A stretch of DNA of 64,000 bases from Pseudonocardia endophytica. GTDB taxonomy: Bacteria; Actinomycetota; Actinomycetes; Mycobacteriales; Pseudonocardiaceae. The DNA lies in assembly GCF_004339565.1 (NCBI RefSeq), contig NZ_SMFZ01000001.1:3472001-3536000 (forward strand), read 5' to 3'. Shown piece after piece: positions 35,961 through 44,127 of this stretch (position 1 is the stretch's first letter; each line of letters opens with the position of its first letter). The translations under genes were made by a program, and so were the position numbers. Under the pieces are notes generated by a model, which saw only the letters and a list, made by a program, of their open reading frames with translations, was not told the origin of the DNA and did no database searches.

Positions 35961-37492
35961 CAGCGGCGCACCCGCCGGTGCTCCGGGACGCGCCGGCGCT
36001 CCCCGACGGGCTGCTGTCCCGGATCCACGGTGCCGCCGCGGCGCTACGTGAGCGGGGCGCCGGGCCGGGGAGCCGCGTCGCGATCGGACCGTGCATCCCC
36101 GACGACACCGTCGCCTGGCTGCTCGGGGCCGACGTCCTGGGCGCGGCGGCGCTGGTCGTCGCACCGTCGTGGACGTCACGGGAGCGGGACGCGGTGCTCT
36201 CCGACGCCGAGCCGGACGTGTGCGTGGACGGCGCGCCGCACCCGTCGTCCACGTCGATCGACCCGCATCCCGGCGACGACGTGCTGTTCTACCTGGCCAC
36301 GACGTCCGGCAGCAGCGGTCGCCCGAAGGTGCTGGCCCGCACCCGGCGGTCCTGGCGGATCGGGTTCGACGCGCTCGGCCCGCTCCCGGGGCCGGTGCTG
36401 CTGCCCGGGTCGCCTGCGTCGTCGCTGTTCCTGTTCGGGGCCCTGCACGCGCTGTACCACGGCGCGGACGTGCGGTGGCGGCCGTCGCTGGACGCCGCCG
36501 ACCTGGCCGGCGTCGGCACCGTGCATCTCGTCCCGGCCCAGCTGTCCGCACTGCTCGCGGCGCCGCTCGTCGGACCTCGGGTGATCGTCAGCGGTGGGGC
36601 CGCCGTCGGTGCCGGGCTGCGCGCACGACGTGCCCGGCTCCTGCCGGACACCGAGCTCGTCGAGTACTACGGCGCGGCCGAGACCTCGCTGATGGCACTG
36701 CGCCGCGACGACGGCCCGCTCCGTGCACTGCCGGGCGTCGACATCCGGGTCCGCGACGACGAGCTGGAGATCCGCACCCCGCAGGCGTTCGCCGGCCACC
36801 TCCGGTCGGGTCGCCTGGAACCGGCGGGCGACGGTTTCCTACGCCTCGGTGACCGCGGCTCCCTGACCGACTCCGGCGATCTCGTCGTGCACGGGCGCGG
36901 GAGCGCGACGATCTCCCAGGGCGGCATGCTCATCGCCGCCGAGGAGGTGGAGGACGTGCTGCGCGACGTGCCAGGGGTCTCCGACGTCGTCGTGTCCGGT
37001 ACGCCGCACCCCCGTCTCGGCGAGCTGGTCACGGCCGTGGTCGAGGCTCCGTCCGACCCGCCGGCGCTGAGCCTGCTCCGCACTGCGGCGCGGGACGGAC
37101 TCGCCGCAGCAAAGCGTCCGCGACGATGGCTGGTCACGACGGCTCTCCCCCGCCTGACCTCGGGAAAGGTCGCCCGGTCACGCGTCGCCACCGGCCTGGC
37201 CGACGGGACCCTGGACGCCGCCCCGTTGCCCTCCGAGGCACCGGCCGGAACCGCCGCCGAGCCCGGGACGACAGGCGAGAGCGTGCCCAACCCGATGATC
37301 GACGGTTCGGCACGCATCGACGCCGCAGGTGACACCGATCCGCGCAGGACGGCTGATCATGGAGTCAGGTCGCCCGCTGAGAGCGACACCACCGACGTCG
37401 CCACCCTGAAGATCGACGGTTCGGTACGCATGGGTGCCACAGATGGCACCGATCCACGCCCGACCGCCGATCATGGTCGGGGCGGCGCATGA
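35957..37492 (+). CDS. AMP-binding acyl-CoA ligase in the biotin operon
   Basis: This 511-residue member of the ANL family has the P-loop TTSGSSGRPKVLART near residue 115, VEYYGAAETSLMAL, and LGDRGSLTDSGDLVVHGRG. Its C-terminal catalytic K404 lies in LTSGKVARSR. It should activate a carboxylic acid with ATP and CoA. Being locked between bioY and a thiolase suggests a role in making or using the pimeloyl precursor of biotin, but the substrate is not shown. The enzyme part ends soon after K404; residues ~415-511 are a low-complexity tail containing an imperfect 38-residue repeat. GTG 35957 overlaps the bioY stop. Confidence 0.82.
   Translation: MTAAHPPVLRDAPALPDGLLSRIHGAAAALRERGAGPGSRVAIGPCIPDDTVAWLLGADVLGAAALVVAPSWTSRERDAVLSDAEPDVCVDGAPHPSSTSIDPHPGDDVLFYLATTSGSSGRPKVLARTRRSWRIGFDALGPLPGPVLLPGSPASSLFLFGALHALYHGADVRWRPSLDAADLAGVGTVHLVPAQLSALLAAPLVGPRVIVSGGAAVGAGLRARRARLLPDTELVEYYGAAETSLMALRRDDGPLRALPGVDIRVRDDELEIRTPQAFAGHLRSGRLEPAGDGFLRLGDRGSLTDSGDLVVHGRGSATISQGGMLIAAEEVEDVLRDVPGVSDVVVSGTPHPRLGELVTAVVEAPSDPPALSLLRTAARDGLAAAKRPRRWLVTTALPRLTSGKVARSRVATGLADGTLDAAPLPSEAPAGTAAEPGTTGESVPNPMIDGSARIDAAGDTDPRRTADHGVRSPAESDTTDVATLKIDGSVRMGATDGTDPRPTADHGRGGA
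37298..37476 (+). repeat. In-frame imperfect direct repeat, period 114 bp
   Basis: ATCGACGGTTCGG starts at 37298 and again at 37412; GATCATGG is at 37355 and 37469; the bases between are largely conserved. The period of 114 bases equals 38 codons, so the ligase frame is kept. It looks like a duplicated intergenic-type element captured as a C-terminal tail. Confidence 0.7.
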
Positions 37493-38601
37493 CGGCGGAC
37501 GACCGGATGCCCGTCGTCGTCGCGGCGCGGCGGACGCCGATCGGAACCGCGGGCGGCGCCCTGCGCGCGTACACCGTCGACGAGCTGGCCGCGCCCGTAC
37601 TGCGCGCGCTGCTGGAGGACCTCGATCCGGGTGTGGCGATCGAGGACGTGTTGCTGGGCAACGTGTTCGGTCCCGGCGGGAATCCGGCGCGGGTCGCGGC
37701 GCTGCGGGCCGGGCTCGGTGAGGGCCTGCCCGGCATGACCGTCGACCGGCAGTGCGCCAGCGGGCTGTCCGCCATCGTGAGTGCCGCGACGGCGATCCGC
37801 TCCGGCGAGGGCGAGGCCTACCTGGCGGGCGGCGTCGAGAGCGCCTCCACCGCACCGACCCGGACCTGGCCGGGCGGCACCACGTACACGAAGGCCCCGT
37901 TCGCCCCCGCCGAGCTCGGGGACCCGGAGATGGGTCCGGCCGCGGACCGGGTCGCCGCCGAGGCCGGGATCAGCCGGGAGCGTCAGGACGAGTTCGCCGC
38001 ACGTAGCCACGCACGGGCCGTCCGCGCTCAGCGGGACGGCACGTTCGACGCCGAGATCGTCCGGCTGGGGGACGTCCGCACCGACCAACGTCCCCGCGAT
38101 CGGTTCGACGCCGCCCGCCTCGCCCGCTTCCGGCCGGCGTTCACCGAAGGCGGCACCGCGACGGCGGCGAACTCCTGCGGCGTCAACGACGGCGCCGCGG
38201 CAGTGCTGATCGTCAGCGAACGGGTCCGACGCTCCCTCGGCGTGCCCGGTCTGGCCCTGCGCGCGTCCGCGACGCGGGGATGCGCCCCGGCGCTGCTCGG
38301 CCTCGGTGCCATTCCCGCGATCCGGGCCGTCGACCACCCCCACCCCTGCGCCGTCGAGTTCACCGAGGCGTTCGCGGGGCAGGTCCTCGCCTGCCTCGAC
38401 GCGGTCGGGCTGGACGAGCAGCGGGTGAGCCCGGACGGAGGCGCGATCGCGCTCGGGCACCCGTGGGGCGCGTCCGGGGCGGTGCTGGTGGTCCGCCTGT
38501 TCCACCGTCTGGTCCGATGTGGACACGGCACGACCGGTCTGGCCGCGCTGTCCTCCGGCGGGGGGCTCGGGGTCGCGGCGCTGTGGGAGGTCCGACGATG
38601 A
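37489..38601 (+). CDS. Thiolase-family protein lacking the second catalytic Cys
   Basis: This 370-residue thiolase fold has the nucleophile Cys at C89 (VDRQCASGLSA) and the GHPWGASGA histidine loop (H324). The usual C-terminal CxGGG motif reads SSGGG, so the proton-shuttle Cys is Ser355. The usual NEAF reads TEAF. It may still form an acyl-Cys intermediate but its condensation or cleavage activity is in doubt. It overlaps the ligase and bioM genes by four bases each, so it is produced with the biotin transporter. A role in a pimelate-type precursor route is inference. Confidence 0.83.
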   Translation: MTADDRMPVVVAARRTPIGTAGGALRAYTVDELAAPVLRALLEDLDPGVAIEDVLLGNVFGPGGNPARVAALRAGLGEGLPGMTVDRQCASGLSAIVSAATAIRSGEGEAYLAGGVESASTAPTRTWPGGTTYTKAPFAPAELGDPEMGPAADRVAAEAGISRERQDEFAARSHARAVRAQRDGTFDAEIVRLGDVRTDQRPRDRFDAARLARFRPAFTEGGTATAANSCGVNDGAAAVLIVSERVRRSLGVPGLALRASATRGCAPALLGLGAIPAIRAVDHPHPCAVEFTEAFAGQVLACLDAVGLDEQRVSPDGGAIALGHPWGASGAVLVVRLFHRLVRCGHGTTGLAALSSGGGLGVAALWEVRR

Positions 38602-39272
38602 TCGAGTTCGACGGCGTCGGGCACGCCTATGGCGAGCGGACCGTGCTGCACCAGGTCGACCTGCGGCTGTCCGAGCAGCGGGTCGCGTTCGTCGGCGCGA
38701 ACGGGTCCGGCAAGTCGACGCTGGCGCGGATGGTGAACGGCCTGGTCACGCCGACCTCGGGGTCGGTGACCGTGGACGGCGTCGACCCGGCGAAGCGCGG
38801 AGGCGCCGTCCGGCGGCGGGTCGGGTTCGTGTTCACCGATCCGGACTCGCAGATCGTCATGCCGACCGCGGGCGAGGACGTCGCGTTCTCGCTCCGACGG
38901 ACCGGCGTGCCCCGCGGCGAACGCGCCGCCCGCGCGGCGGCCGCGCTGGCCGACATCGGCCTCGAAGGCTACTCCGAGCACCCCGCGCACCAGCTCTCCG
39001 GCGGGCAGAAGCAGTTGCTGGCGCTCTGCGCGGTGCTGGTCACCGATCCCGACGTGCTGGTCTGCGACGAGCCGACGACGCTGCTCGACCTGCGCAACAA
39101 GCGCCGGTTCGTCGAACGCCTGGCCGGACTGCGCCAGCAGGTCCTGCTCGTCACCCACGACCTCGACCTGCTCGACGGGTTCGACCGCGTCGTCGTGATC
39201 GACGAGGGCCGGGTCGCCGCGGACGACGCCCCCGGCCCGGCGATCGTCCATTACCGGAAGCTCTGCGCGTGA
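38598..39272 (+). CDS. bioM: ECF transporter ATPase BioM
   Basis: This 224-residue ABC ATPase has Walker A GANGSGKST, the Q-loop region VFTDPDSQIVMP, signature LSGGQKQLLAL, Walker B VLVCDEPTTLLD and switch His in VTHDLDLL. The Q-loop sequence and length fit ECF-type A components, here the BioM subunit that energises BioY. It overlaps the thiolase (ATGA) and bioN (GTGA). Confidence 0.92.
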   Translation: MIEFDGVGHAYGERTVLHQVDLRLSEQRVAFVGANGSGKSTLARMVNGLVTPTSGSVTVDGVDPAKRGGAVRRRVGFVFTDPDSQIVMPTAGEDVAFSLRRTGVPRGERAARAAAALADIGLEGYSEHPAHQLSGGQKQLLALCAVLVTDPDVLVCDEPTTLLDLRNKRRFVERLAGLRQQVLLVTHDLDLLDGFDRVVVIDEGRVAADDAPGPAIVHYRKLCA

Positions 39273-39886
39273 CCGGCGCGCTCGCCCTCTACCAACCGGG
39301 CACGAGTGTCCTGCACCGGGCGCCCGCCGGGCCGTCGTTCGTCGTCGTGTTGCTGTTCGCGGCCGGGACGGTCGCACTCGACGACCCGTGGTGGCTGGGC
39401 GGGGCGGTCGCGCTCGTCGTGCTCGGGTACGTCGTCGCCCGGATCCGGCCGCGCCGGGTACGGGGCCTGATCCGCACGCTCGCGCTGCTCGCCGGCCTGA
39501 TCCTGGTGATCCAGTGGTGGCTGATCGGGCCGCGCGAGGCGGCCGTGGCGTGCCTGCGGATCGTTGCGGCGGTCGGGGCGGCGAACCTGTTCACGCTCGT
39601 CACGAAGGTCGACGACCTGGTCGGCGCCATCGAGCGCGCGCTCGGCCCGCTCCGCCGGTTCGGCGTGGACCCGGAACGCGTCGGCGTCGTCGTCGGGCTG
39701 ACCGTGCAGGCCGTCGGCACGCTCGCCGGCATCGCCGGTCAGGTGCGGGAGGCCGCCAGGGCACGCGGGGCGGAACGGTCGCTGACCGCGTTCGCGCTCC
39801 CGTTCGTGGTCCGCACGCTGCGCTACGCCGACGAGCTCGGTGAGGCGCTGGCCGCCCGCGGGTGGGGCGACCGCCGGGAACCCTGA
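39269..39886 (+). CDS. bioN: ECF transporter transmembrane subunit BioN
   Basis: This 205-residue T component has about four to five membrane segments. Two Ala-Arg-Gly-type coupling motifs, AARARGAERS and LAARGWGDRR, contact the ATPase. It begins GALALYQPGTSVLHRAPAG, typical of BioN-like proteins. It completes the BioMNY biotin uptake system and is the last gene of the operon, converging on the RibD-like gene with 7 bases between stops. Confidence 0.9.
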   Translation: MTGALALYQPGTSVLHRAPAGPSFVVVLLFAAGTVALDDPWWLGGAVALVVLGYVVARIRPRRVRGLIRTLALLAGLILVIQWWLIGPREAAVACLRIVAAVGAANLFTLVTKVDDLVGAIERALGPLRRFGVDPERVGVVVGLTVQAVGTLAGIAGQVREAARARGAERSLTAFALPFVVRTLRYADELGEALAARGWGDRREP

Positions 39887-39893
39887 TCGCGCC

Positions 39894-40469
39894 TCAGCGC
39901 CGCACGCGGTAGCGCAGGTGCAGCACCCGGTCGCCGCGGATCACCACGTCCGGGTCCTCGAGCAGGTACTCGGAGTCGATGGACCCGAAGTAGCGCTTGC
40001 CCGACCCGAACACGACCGGCACGACGTCCATCGCCACCTCGTCCACCAGCCCGGACGCGAGCGCCTGCCCGCCGACCTCGCCGGCGGCCACCGCGACGGT
40101 CCGCTCGCCGGCCAGCTCCTTCGCCAGCGCGACGGCGGCGACCACGTCGTCGACGAAGTGGTACGACGCCTCCGGGTGCCATCCCTCCGGCTTCGGCCGG
40201 TGCGACACCACCACGACGTGCTCACCGGCCGGCGGCCGTCCCTCCCAGCCGTTCGTCAGGTCGAACAGGTGGCGGCCGATCACCATCGAGCCGATGCCGT
40301 CCCAGACCGGCCCGACGTACGCGGCCGACGCGGCGGACACCCGCGCGCCGAACCGGCCCGCCTCGACGTCGCCGTTGCCGTACCACGCGAACAGCGGGCC
40401 GATGTCGTCGTCGGAATCCGCGATGTAGCCGTCCACCGACACCACGTTGTTCATCACGACCGTGCTCAT
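39894..40469 (-). CDS. RibD C-terminal/dihydrofolate reductase-like protein
   Basis: This 191-residue protein has the YyaP/RibD-C pattern: VVMNNVVSVDGYIADSDDDI at the start, DGIGSMVIGRHLFDLTNGW, VVSHRPKP and AAGEVGGQALASGLVDEVAMDVVPVVFGSG. The fold binds NADPH; the substrate in this stand-alone family is generally unknown. ATG 40469 has AGGAGC upstream. It stands alone between the biotin operon and the second glycan locus. Confidence 0.88.
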   Translation of the reverse strand: MSTVVMNNVVSVDGYIADSDDDIGPLFAWYGNGDVEAGRFGARVSAASAAYVGPVWDGIGSMVIGRHLFDLTNGWEGRPPAGEHVVVVSHRPKPEGWHPEASYHFVDDVVAAVALAKELAGERTVAVAAGEVGGQALASGLVDEVAMDVVPVVFGSGKRYFGSIDSEYLLEDPDVVIRGDRVLHLRYRVRR

Positions 40470-40524
40470 CTCACGCTCCTTCGTCGAGGTTGGTACCTCC
40501 TACGACCGGAGCGGCGTACTCAAC

Positions 40525-41925
40525 TCATCGGTTGAACACGGGCGAGACCGTCACCTGCCGCTGAAGGCGCGTGAACAGCGACGTCAGCTCCCCGCCCGGC
40601 GGCGGGACGAGCTTCGTGTCGATCCGGTAGCCGGCCGGGATCGGCGCGGGCCGGTCGAAGCGCGCGTAGTTCCACTCCAGCAGGCGGCGCTCCACCGGGC
40701 CGGACCCGGCGAGGCGCTTGTCCAGCAGCGGCGTGAAGCGGCCGCGGTCGGCGAACTGGTCGACGACGCGGCAGTCGCAGTACCAGGCCAGCGTCCCGAT
40801 CTCGCCGGGTGAGATCACGACGGATCCGCGCGGCAGGCGCTCCGCCAGTGCCCGGTACTGCGCGGGCGTGGCCCAGTTGAACGAGACCGGGGCGAACCCG
40901 TCGCGGGGGATGCCGTCGTTGGCGTCGGTCACGCCGGTGACCACGACGTAGCCGGCGGCGAGCGCGACGACGAGCGCCGAGGTCGTCGACCTGCGGGTCG
41001 CGACACGCGCGACGGCCGCGCACCCCAGCAACCCGAGCCCGCACAGCCAGAACGTGCTGTGCCAGAAGAAGGGCCCAGGATGCAGCAGCGACATCGTCAC
41101 GTAGTGCGCGGCGGCCATCCCGGCCCAGACCCACGCCAGGCGCTCCCGCCACCACCACAGCAGGGCCACCGCTCCGGCGACGGCAGGCACCACCGACAGC
41201 AGCGTCGGTCCGGGCAGGACCGACGCGTAGTGCGGGACCGAGTTCCAGAACGACGTCCCGTTCCACGACTCCGCACCCTTGATCACGACCGTGTCCGGGA
41301 CGGCGGACCCGAGGAACGACCAGGAGAACGCGAACCACGGGACCGTCGTGGCCACGGCCGCGCCGAGCGCCCGCCGCCGGCCGGCCGGTAGGCACACCAG
41401 CCCGAGCAGCGCGGCCGGTCCGAGGTCCGGGCGGGTCAGCACGAGCAGCCCGGCGACCACTCCGGCGACCATCGGCCGTCGCGTCACGACCGCCCACCCG
41501 GCGCCGGTCAACAACGTCACCGCGAGCTGGCTCTCCAGCCCCATGGAAGACATGAGCAGCGGGTTCACCGCGAGCACGGTCAGCGCGAGCACCGGGAACA
41601 GCACGGGCCCGAGCCCGAGCCGCTCGGCGATCCCGTACAGCCACCACCCGGCGACCGCGAACGAGACGACCAGCAGCACCCCGACGGCGACGAGGGCGTC
41701 GCGGACGACGGCCGTGATGCCGCCGAGTAGCAACACGGACAGGGGGCTGGTCGCGGTGTTCGACGGCAGCCCGTCGACCATTCCCCAGTTGCCGTGCACT
41801 CCGAGCTGGCGGGCGTAGTCCATGGCGATGAACGCGTCGTCGACAGGAACCCGGTGCATCAGCCCGAACACGGCCGCACCGAGCACCGCGCCGACCAGGA
41901 CGACGGCGAACCGGGCGCGCGACAC
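40525..41925 (-). CDS. GT-C-type membrane glycosyltransferase
   Basis: This 466-residue protein has about ten membrane segments. After the first helix comes PVDDAFIAMDYARQL and ATSPLSVLLLGG. This is the DD-plus-TSPL pattern of GT-C enzymes related to AftB and protein mannosyltransferases that use polyprenyl-phosphate donors. A C-terminal extracytoplasmic segment has PGEIGTLAWYCDCRVVDQF. GTG 41925 is chosen; the frame is open upstream through pseI. It ends the minus-strand series led by the sugar O-methyltransferase and pseI, so its acceptor may be the nonulosonic-acid glycan. The sugar transferred is unknown. Confidence 0.75.
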   Translation of the reverse strand: MSRARFAVVLVGAVLGAAVFGLMHRVPVDDAFIAMDYARQLGVHGNWGMVDGLPSNTATSPLSVLLLGGITAVVRDALVAVGVLLVVSFAVAGWWLYGIAERLGLGPVLFPVLALTVLAVNPLLMSSMGLESQLAVTLLTGAGWAVVTRRPMVAGVVAGLLVLTRPDLGPAALLGLVCLPAGRRRALGAAVATTVPWFAFSWSFLGSAVPDTVVIKGAESWNGTSFWNSVPHYASVLPGPTLLSVVPAVAGAVALLWWWRERLAWVWAGMAAAHYVTMSLLHPGPFFWHSTFWLCGLGLLGCAAVARVATRRSTTSALVVALAAGYVVVTGVTDANDGIPRDGFAPVSFNWATPAQYRALAERLPRGSVVISPGEIGTLAWYCDCRVVDQFADRGRFTPLLDKRLAGSGPVERRLLEWNYARFDRPAPIPAGYRIDTKLVPPPGGELTSLFTRLQRQVTVSPVFNR

Positions 41926-41969
41926 GACGTCGAGCGCCCTCGGCCGGTACGACCGTTCGGCGAGAGCGG

Positions 41970-43028
41970 TCAGATCAGGTCCCAGCCCAACGGCGTGCCG
42001 CGGGCGACGTCGCGGGTGAACTGCCTGCCCAGGACCGTCGAGATCGTGTCCGTGTGCAGGCCACCGGCCGGGCGGATCGAGCGGACGTTCTCGCTCGTCA
42101 CCTTCTCCCCGGCCGTCACGTCCGCCACCACCCACAGCGAGCGGCGCAGCGCGAGCGTGTCCCGTTCGGACTCGCGTGGACCGAACCGGGCCGGCCCGAC
42201 CGCCCTGCGGGCGACGTCGGTCTCCCGGCACAGCGCGGCCAGCTCGGCGGGCTCGAGGGAGAAGTCCGAGTCGACTCCGCCGTCGTCGCGCCGCAGCGTC
42301 ACGTGCTTCTCGATCGCGCAGGCACCGAGCGCGACGGCCGCGACCGGGACCCCGATCCCGTAGGTGTGGTCCGACAGCCCCACCGGCACCCCGAACGCCT
42401 CACGCAGAGCCGGGATCGTCTGCAGGTTCGCGTCCGACGGGTCGGCCGGGTAGGACGCCGTGCACGCGAGCAGGACCAGCTCGGAGCAGCCCGCGGAGCG
42501 CGCCGCGGTGACGGCGTCGTCGATCTCGGCGAGCGTCGCCATCCCGGTCGAGATCACCAGCGGACGCCCGGTCGCGGCCATCCGCCGGATCAGCGGAAGA
42601 TCCACCAGCTCGGCCGACGCGACCTTGTAGGCGGGCGCGTCCAGCGACTCCAGCAGCTCGACGGCGGTCGGGTCGAACGGGCTGGAGAACGGCACCAGCC
42701 CGTGCTCGCGAGCCCGGGCGAACAGCGGCTCGTGCCACTCCCACGGCGTGTGCGCCTGCTCGTAGAGCTGGTAGAGGTTCCGGCCGCCCCACAGCCCGTG
42801 GTCGTCGCGGATCCGGAACGCCGGGCCGTCGGCGTCGATCGTGATCGTGTCCGCGCGGTAGGTCTGCAGCTTCACCGCCTGCGCGCCGGACCCGGCGATC
42901 GCGTCCACGATCTCCAGCGCCCGGTCCAGCGACCCGTTGTGGTTGCCGGACATCTCGGCGATCACGAACGGGCGCTCGCCCGGCCCGACCCGGTGGCCGC
43001 CGATCGTGATCGATTCCGCTGCGCGCAT
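41970..43028 (-). CDS. pseI: Pseudaminic acid synthase PseI
   Basis: This 352-residue NeuB-family enzyme condenses the 6-deoxy-altrose derivative from PseG with phosphoenolpyruvate to form the nine-carbon acid. Visible are PFVIAEMSGNHNGSLDRALEIV, AVKLQTYRADT, LYEQAHTPWEWH, PFSSPFD, STGMATLAEID, VGLSDHTYGIGV and EKHVTLRR. A C-terminal SAF domain follows (VTAGEKVTSENVRSIRPAGG). The LYEQAHTPWEWH segment favours PseI over NeuB or LegI. ATG 43028 sits 6 bases after TAATCT, which overlaps the upstream stop codon. It lies 7.7 kb from the other pse genes. Confidence 0.92.
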   Translation of the reverse strand: MRAAESITIGGHRVGPGERPFVIAEMSGNHNGSLDRALEIVDAIAGSGAQAVKLQTYRADTITIDADGPAFRIRDDHGLWGGRNLYQLYEQAHTPWEWHEPLFARAREHGLVPFSSPFDPTAVELLESLDAPAYKVASAELVDLPLIRRMAATGRPLVISTGMATLAEIDDAVTAARSAGCSELVLLACTASYPADPSDANLQTIPALREAFGVPVGLSDHTYGIGVPVAAVALGACAIEKHVTLRRDDGGVDSDFSLEPAELAALCRETDVARRAVGPARFGPRESERDTLALRRSLWVVADVTAGEKVTSENVRSIRPAGGLHTDTISTVLGRQFTRDVARGTPLGWDLI

Positions 43029-43034
43029 GCGCCC

Positions 43035-43040
43035 AGATTA
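43035..43040 (-). promoter_or_regulatory. -10 element of a probable leaderless promoter for pseI
   Basis: On the minus strand TAATCT, 6 bases, then ATG 43028. Its TAA is also the stop codon of the upstream methyltransferase gene. Confidence 0.6.
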
Positions 43041-44036
43041 CTTGCGAACGAAGACCATGACCTCGGAGACGGTGCCCTCGGAGTCCTGGCCGTAGAGCCC
43101 GGCGTCGGAGAGCACGAGCTCGTAGTCGGAGAAGAACTCGAGGTAGTGGCTGCGCAGCATGGGCTCGCGCACGTTCGGCTTGCCGGTCGGCGAGTTGCGC
43201 AGCAGCAGGTAGCGGGCGCCGAGGCCGGAGACCAGGTTCGCGTAGTTCTCGACGACCTCGGGCTCCATCTCCTGGAACGAGATGAAGTTGACGAACAGGT
43301 CGACCTGACCGATCAGCTTCGGCATCTGCCACGAGCACAGGACGGCCGCACGCTGCTCGATCGCGTCGATCTCGATCTTGTCGAGGTCGCGGGTCCGGCC
43401 GTAGTCGAGCACCTGGTCGGCACCGAGCACGTGCTGCAGGTAGTGCGTGGCGACGGCCGCGACCGGCGGGATGTCCACGTCGACGTAGGTGATGCCGGGG
43501 TTCTGCTGCACCAGGATCTCGCCGAGCGTGCCGAAGCCGCCGCCGATCTCCAGCACGGTGTCGATCTGCAGGTCCGGCACGGCGCGCTTGAGCGCGACCA
43601 GACCGCGCAGGTAGTTCAGCGACGACCGGCTGTACCGGCGGCCGTCGAACTCCAGCTGCTCGGTCGGGGCCCCGGCGCGGGACTCGTCGGCGTCGGCGAT
43701 CCGTGGGTGCGCATCGACCGGGTCCAGCGCACGCACGGTGGCGTGGTGGCCGCGGGCGACCGGTACCTGGTCGATCCGGTCGGCGAGCAGCTTCCCGTTC
43801 GCGCCCGCCCGCGCCAGCAGCGACGACGCGGTCGCCAGCGGACGGGAGACCGGTGCGTAGCGCGGCGCGTAGAAGAACGTCGCGCTCGGGTGGCGGCGGA
43901 ACTCGTCGAACCCGCGCTCGCGCAGGTCCTCGACGACCTTCTCCAGACCCGTCTGCCAGAAGTTCGTCGGCCGGTACAGATCGGCCGCGCCGTCCAGGTC
44001 CGACAGCATGGTCTCGAGCAGGTCGCGCGCCATCAC
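43038..44036 (-). CDS. Putative sugar O-methyltransferase
   Basis: This 332-residue protein resembles the group of putative sugar O-methyltransferases found in glycan loci. It has a long N-terminal part with YRPTNFWQTGLEKVVEDLRERGF and FRRHPSATFFY. SAM-binding motif I comes near residue 165 (VLEIGGGFGTLGEIL), then VDVDIPPVAAVATHYL and FVNFISFQEMEPEVV. Start GTG 44036 is supported by TAGTCT 6 bases upstream; ATG 44033 is next to it. It probably methylates a sugar of the surface glycan before export. Confidence 0.8.
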   Translation of the reverse strand: MMARDLLETMLSDLDGAADLYRPTNFWQTGLEKVVEDLRERGFDEFRRHPSATFFYAPRYAPVSRPLATASSLLARAGANGKLLADRIDQVPVARGHHATVRALDPVDAHPRIADADESRAGAPTEQLEFDGRRYSRSSLNYLRGLVALKRAVPDLQIDTVLEIGGGFGTLGEILVQQNPGITYVDVDIPPVAAVATHYLQHVLGADQVLDYGRTRDLDKIEIDAIEQRAAVLCSWQMPKLIGQVDLFVNFISFQEMEPEVVENYANLVSGLGARYLLLRNSPTGKPNVREPMLRSHYLEFFSDYELVLSDAGLYGQDSEGTVSEVMVFVRK

Positions 44037-44042
44037 CTGAAC

Positions 44043-44048
44043 AGACTA
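44043..44048 (-). promoter_or_regulatory. -10 element of a probable leaderless promoter for the sugar O-methyltransferase
   Basis: On the minus strand TAGTCT, 6 bases, then GTG 44036. It is back to back with the promoter at 44093. Confidence 0.6.
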
Positions 44049-44092
44049 CGGACGCGCCAGGGTCCTCCCGACGGGGGCCCGGACCGCCCCGA

Positions 44093-44098
44093 TAGCCT
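44093..44098 (+). promoter_or_regulatory. Probable -10 element for the GT2/DUF2304 operon
   Basis: TAGCCT lies 29 bases before ATG 44128. The predicted start near 44105 leaves a ~23-base leader with the ribosome-binding site AAAGGG. Confidence 0.5.
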
Positions 44099-44127
44099 GA
44101 GGGGTGCCGAGGCGTTGACCGAAAGGG

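Noticed and set aside
42054-44127. Plus-strand open frame running across pseI and the sugar O-methyltransferase
   Set aside because: It is antisense to two clearly recognised enzymes and is composed of Arg, Val, Gly and Asp repeats without family signatures. Only its end (44808-45326) is a real gene.
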